A stretch of DNA of 64,000 bases from positions 1,922,001 through 1,986,000 of the forward strand of contig NZ_LR134352.1 in assembly GCF_900637185.1 (NCBI RefSeq), in the 5' to 3' direction. Under the pieces are notes generated by a model. It saw only the letters and a list, made by a program, of their open reading frames with translations, was not told the origin of the DNA and did not search any database. Position 1 is the stretch's first letter, and each line of letters starts with the position of its first letter. Made by a program: the position numbers and the translations under genes. Origin of the DNA: Nocardia asteroides. GTDB lineage: Bacteria; Actinomycetota; Actinomycetes; Mycobacteriales; Mycobacteriaceae. Positions 62,897-64,000 of this stretch are shown here, in pieces.

Positions 62897-63948
62897 CGGC
62901 CGATTTCGCGGTCGATCTCGGACAACACGTCGGACAGGTCCGCGCCCAGCCCGTTCAGCCGATGGGGGTCATGGAACAGTCGGAGCGTGCCGGGAACAAG
63001 TGTCCCCAGAGCCGCGGCGCTGTTGGCGGGGACGCGCATCGACGGGTCCACGGACATGCTCAGAATCGTGAGATAGCGAGCGATCAGGAGGGAGCATGTG
63101 CACGATGGTTCCGTGAACGCCGGGTCCCTCGCCGCCAGTACGCCCTGCAACTGCGGTACGGCCGAGCGGACCGCGCGATCGATCAGCGGGAAATGGTGAG
63201 GACGCATATGCAGCCAGGCCGCGAACCCCCGTTTCCACCAGATGCCATCGACACGTTCCAACACGTGCAGTGCCAGATCCTGATAGCGAATGTAGGGGAC
63301 TTCGGCAACGGAATCCGGCCACGGTCGCGTGGTCATGGGCACGGCGGTGTCGTCACGGAACAGCACCGATCGGCGTAGCCCACGAGTGTCGTTGCCGATC
63401 AGGCTGGGGGAGAGGTCGTGTTCGACCAGGGTTGGTACCACCGAATGCGCCACGATGCGCTCAGCCGCAAGGAATCTGCCCAAGGCGACGTCTTCGGTGA
63501 TGTACTGCCTGCCGCGGTAGGTCTCCGCGAAACGCAGTGCGATCTCGGAGGGCAAAGCCATTCCCAAGGTGGGCACGTAAGGGTCACCGACAGGCACCAG
63601 GTGGCGATCCATCAGGTGCGCGGCACGCGCGATCGCACCGGTTCGCGAACCCCATTCCGCGTAGAGGGAGACCGGCCCGTCGAGCGTCGCGACGAGCTCG
63701 TCGACCTTGGCTGCGAAGTCATGGCACACCTGTGCGTCGTCCATCAAGACCACATGCCACGGACGCCTGCTGGGATCGGCACGGCTCCACGCGGCCACCG
63801 CGGTCGGTAGTGCCGATGTCGGTTCGTCGGGGAAAGGGTCGAAGGCGATGGCGTCTTCGGGCAGCGACAGCCGAGCGCACAGTTCGGCGGCCTGACGTTC
63901 GCGTGACGGGTGTGCCATTACCGACAGTGAGAATTGTTCGCTATCCAT
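62887..63948 (-). CDS. Glycosyltransferase-like protein
   Basis: A 353-residue protein. After SLSVMAHPSRERQAAEL, the segment WHVVLMDDAQVCHDFAAKVDEL and then VSLYAEWGSRTGAIA is the pattern of a GT-A glycosyltransferase (DDA in place of DxD) as found in small actinobacterial and phage proteins. Later there is LGMALPSEIALRFAE and ITEDVALGRFL, with an acidic pair. Assignment to a glycosyltransferase family is tentative. It is the upstream gene of a two-gene operon, overlapping the sulfotransferase-like gene by 10 nt. ATG 63948 follows GGAAAACG. It and the next gene may modify the NRPS product. Confidence 0.55.
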   Translation of the reverse strand: MDSEQFSLSVMAHPSRERQAAELCARLSLPEDAIAFDPFPDEPTSALPTAVAAWSRADPSRRPWHVVLMDDAQVCHDFAAKVDELVATLDGPVSLYAEWGSRTGAIARAAHLMDRHLVPVGDPYVPTLGMALPSEIALRFAETYRGRQYITEDVALGRFLAAERIVAHSVVPTLVEHDLSPSLIGNDTRGLRRSVLFRDDTAVPMTTRPWPDSVAEVPYIRYQDLALHVLERVDGIWWKRGFAAWLHMRPHHFPLIDRAVRSAVPQLQGVLAARDPAFTEPSCTCSLLIARYLTILSMSVDPSMRVPANSAAALGTLVPGTLRLFHDPHRLNGLGADLSDVLSEIDREIGRCD

Positions 63949-64000
63949 CGTTTTCCGATCGTTGTGTGCCCAGTGCGAAACTTGCCAGGGCGCCGCCCGC

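Overview
The window is high-GC DNA with GTG/TTG starts, tight gene packing and a gene order that matches the mycobacterial block Rv3309c-Rv3274c (recalled from Mycobacterium tuberculosis H37Rv). ESX-type, DUF4913 and biotin-dependent acyl-CoA carboxylase genes point to a mycolic-acid actinomycete, most likely Nocardia. The assignment rests on gene content, not on a 16S gene.

Positions 1-47148 are conserved core. They hold an EspC-like fragment; upp, a DUF4913 gene, punA-pmmB, an enoyl-CoA hydratase/isomerase, two M20 amidohydrolases (amiB1, amiA1), a gamma-glutamylcyclotransferase-like gene and lpdA; two proline-rich exported or membrane proteins; an aminotransferase; the divergent pair glpK/glpD; TetR plus an MBL-fold hydrolase; nei2-lhr; a histidine-phosphatase-like gene; an initiator tRNA; and the lysine-degradation set pcd/lrp/lat. 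A repeat-rich patch at 29415-29950 follows, between a metallophosphoesterase and a truncated acetyltransferase-like gene. Then come a patatin, the acyl-CoA carboxylase block (accA3, sseA, maf, accE, accD5, birA), an acyl-ACP desaturase, a PH-domain protein, a two-component system, gtrA, purK-purE, a TetR regulator and fadE25.

At 47149 the conserved order stops. A 520-bp AT-richer gap leads into an accessory locus: a small DUF6875-like gene translationally coupled (ATGA) to one 13.7-kb non-ribosomal peptide synthetase (4565 aa), then on the opposite strand an overlapping pair, a sulfotransferase-like gene and a glycosyltransferase-like gene. The NRPS reads C(starter)-A-T-E-C-A-T-C-A-T-C-T-TE: four condensation domains, three adenylation domains, and a last module with no adenylation domain. 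It is the best candidate for an undescribed system here.

Other oddities: the rhodanese SseA has Ser where its family has the catalytic Cys; the histidine-phosphatase-like protein lacks the Arg of its RHG motif; LpdA keeps its cysteine pair but lacks the C-terminal His; purK and purE are separated by a perfect 19-bp inverted repeat; and the repeat patch includes a duplicated gene tail and a 16-17-bp tandem array that supplies the stop codon of a shortened GNAT-like protein. All motif readings, domain limits and specificity residues were made by eye.
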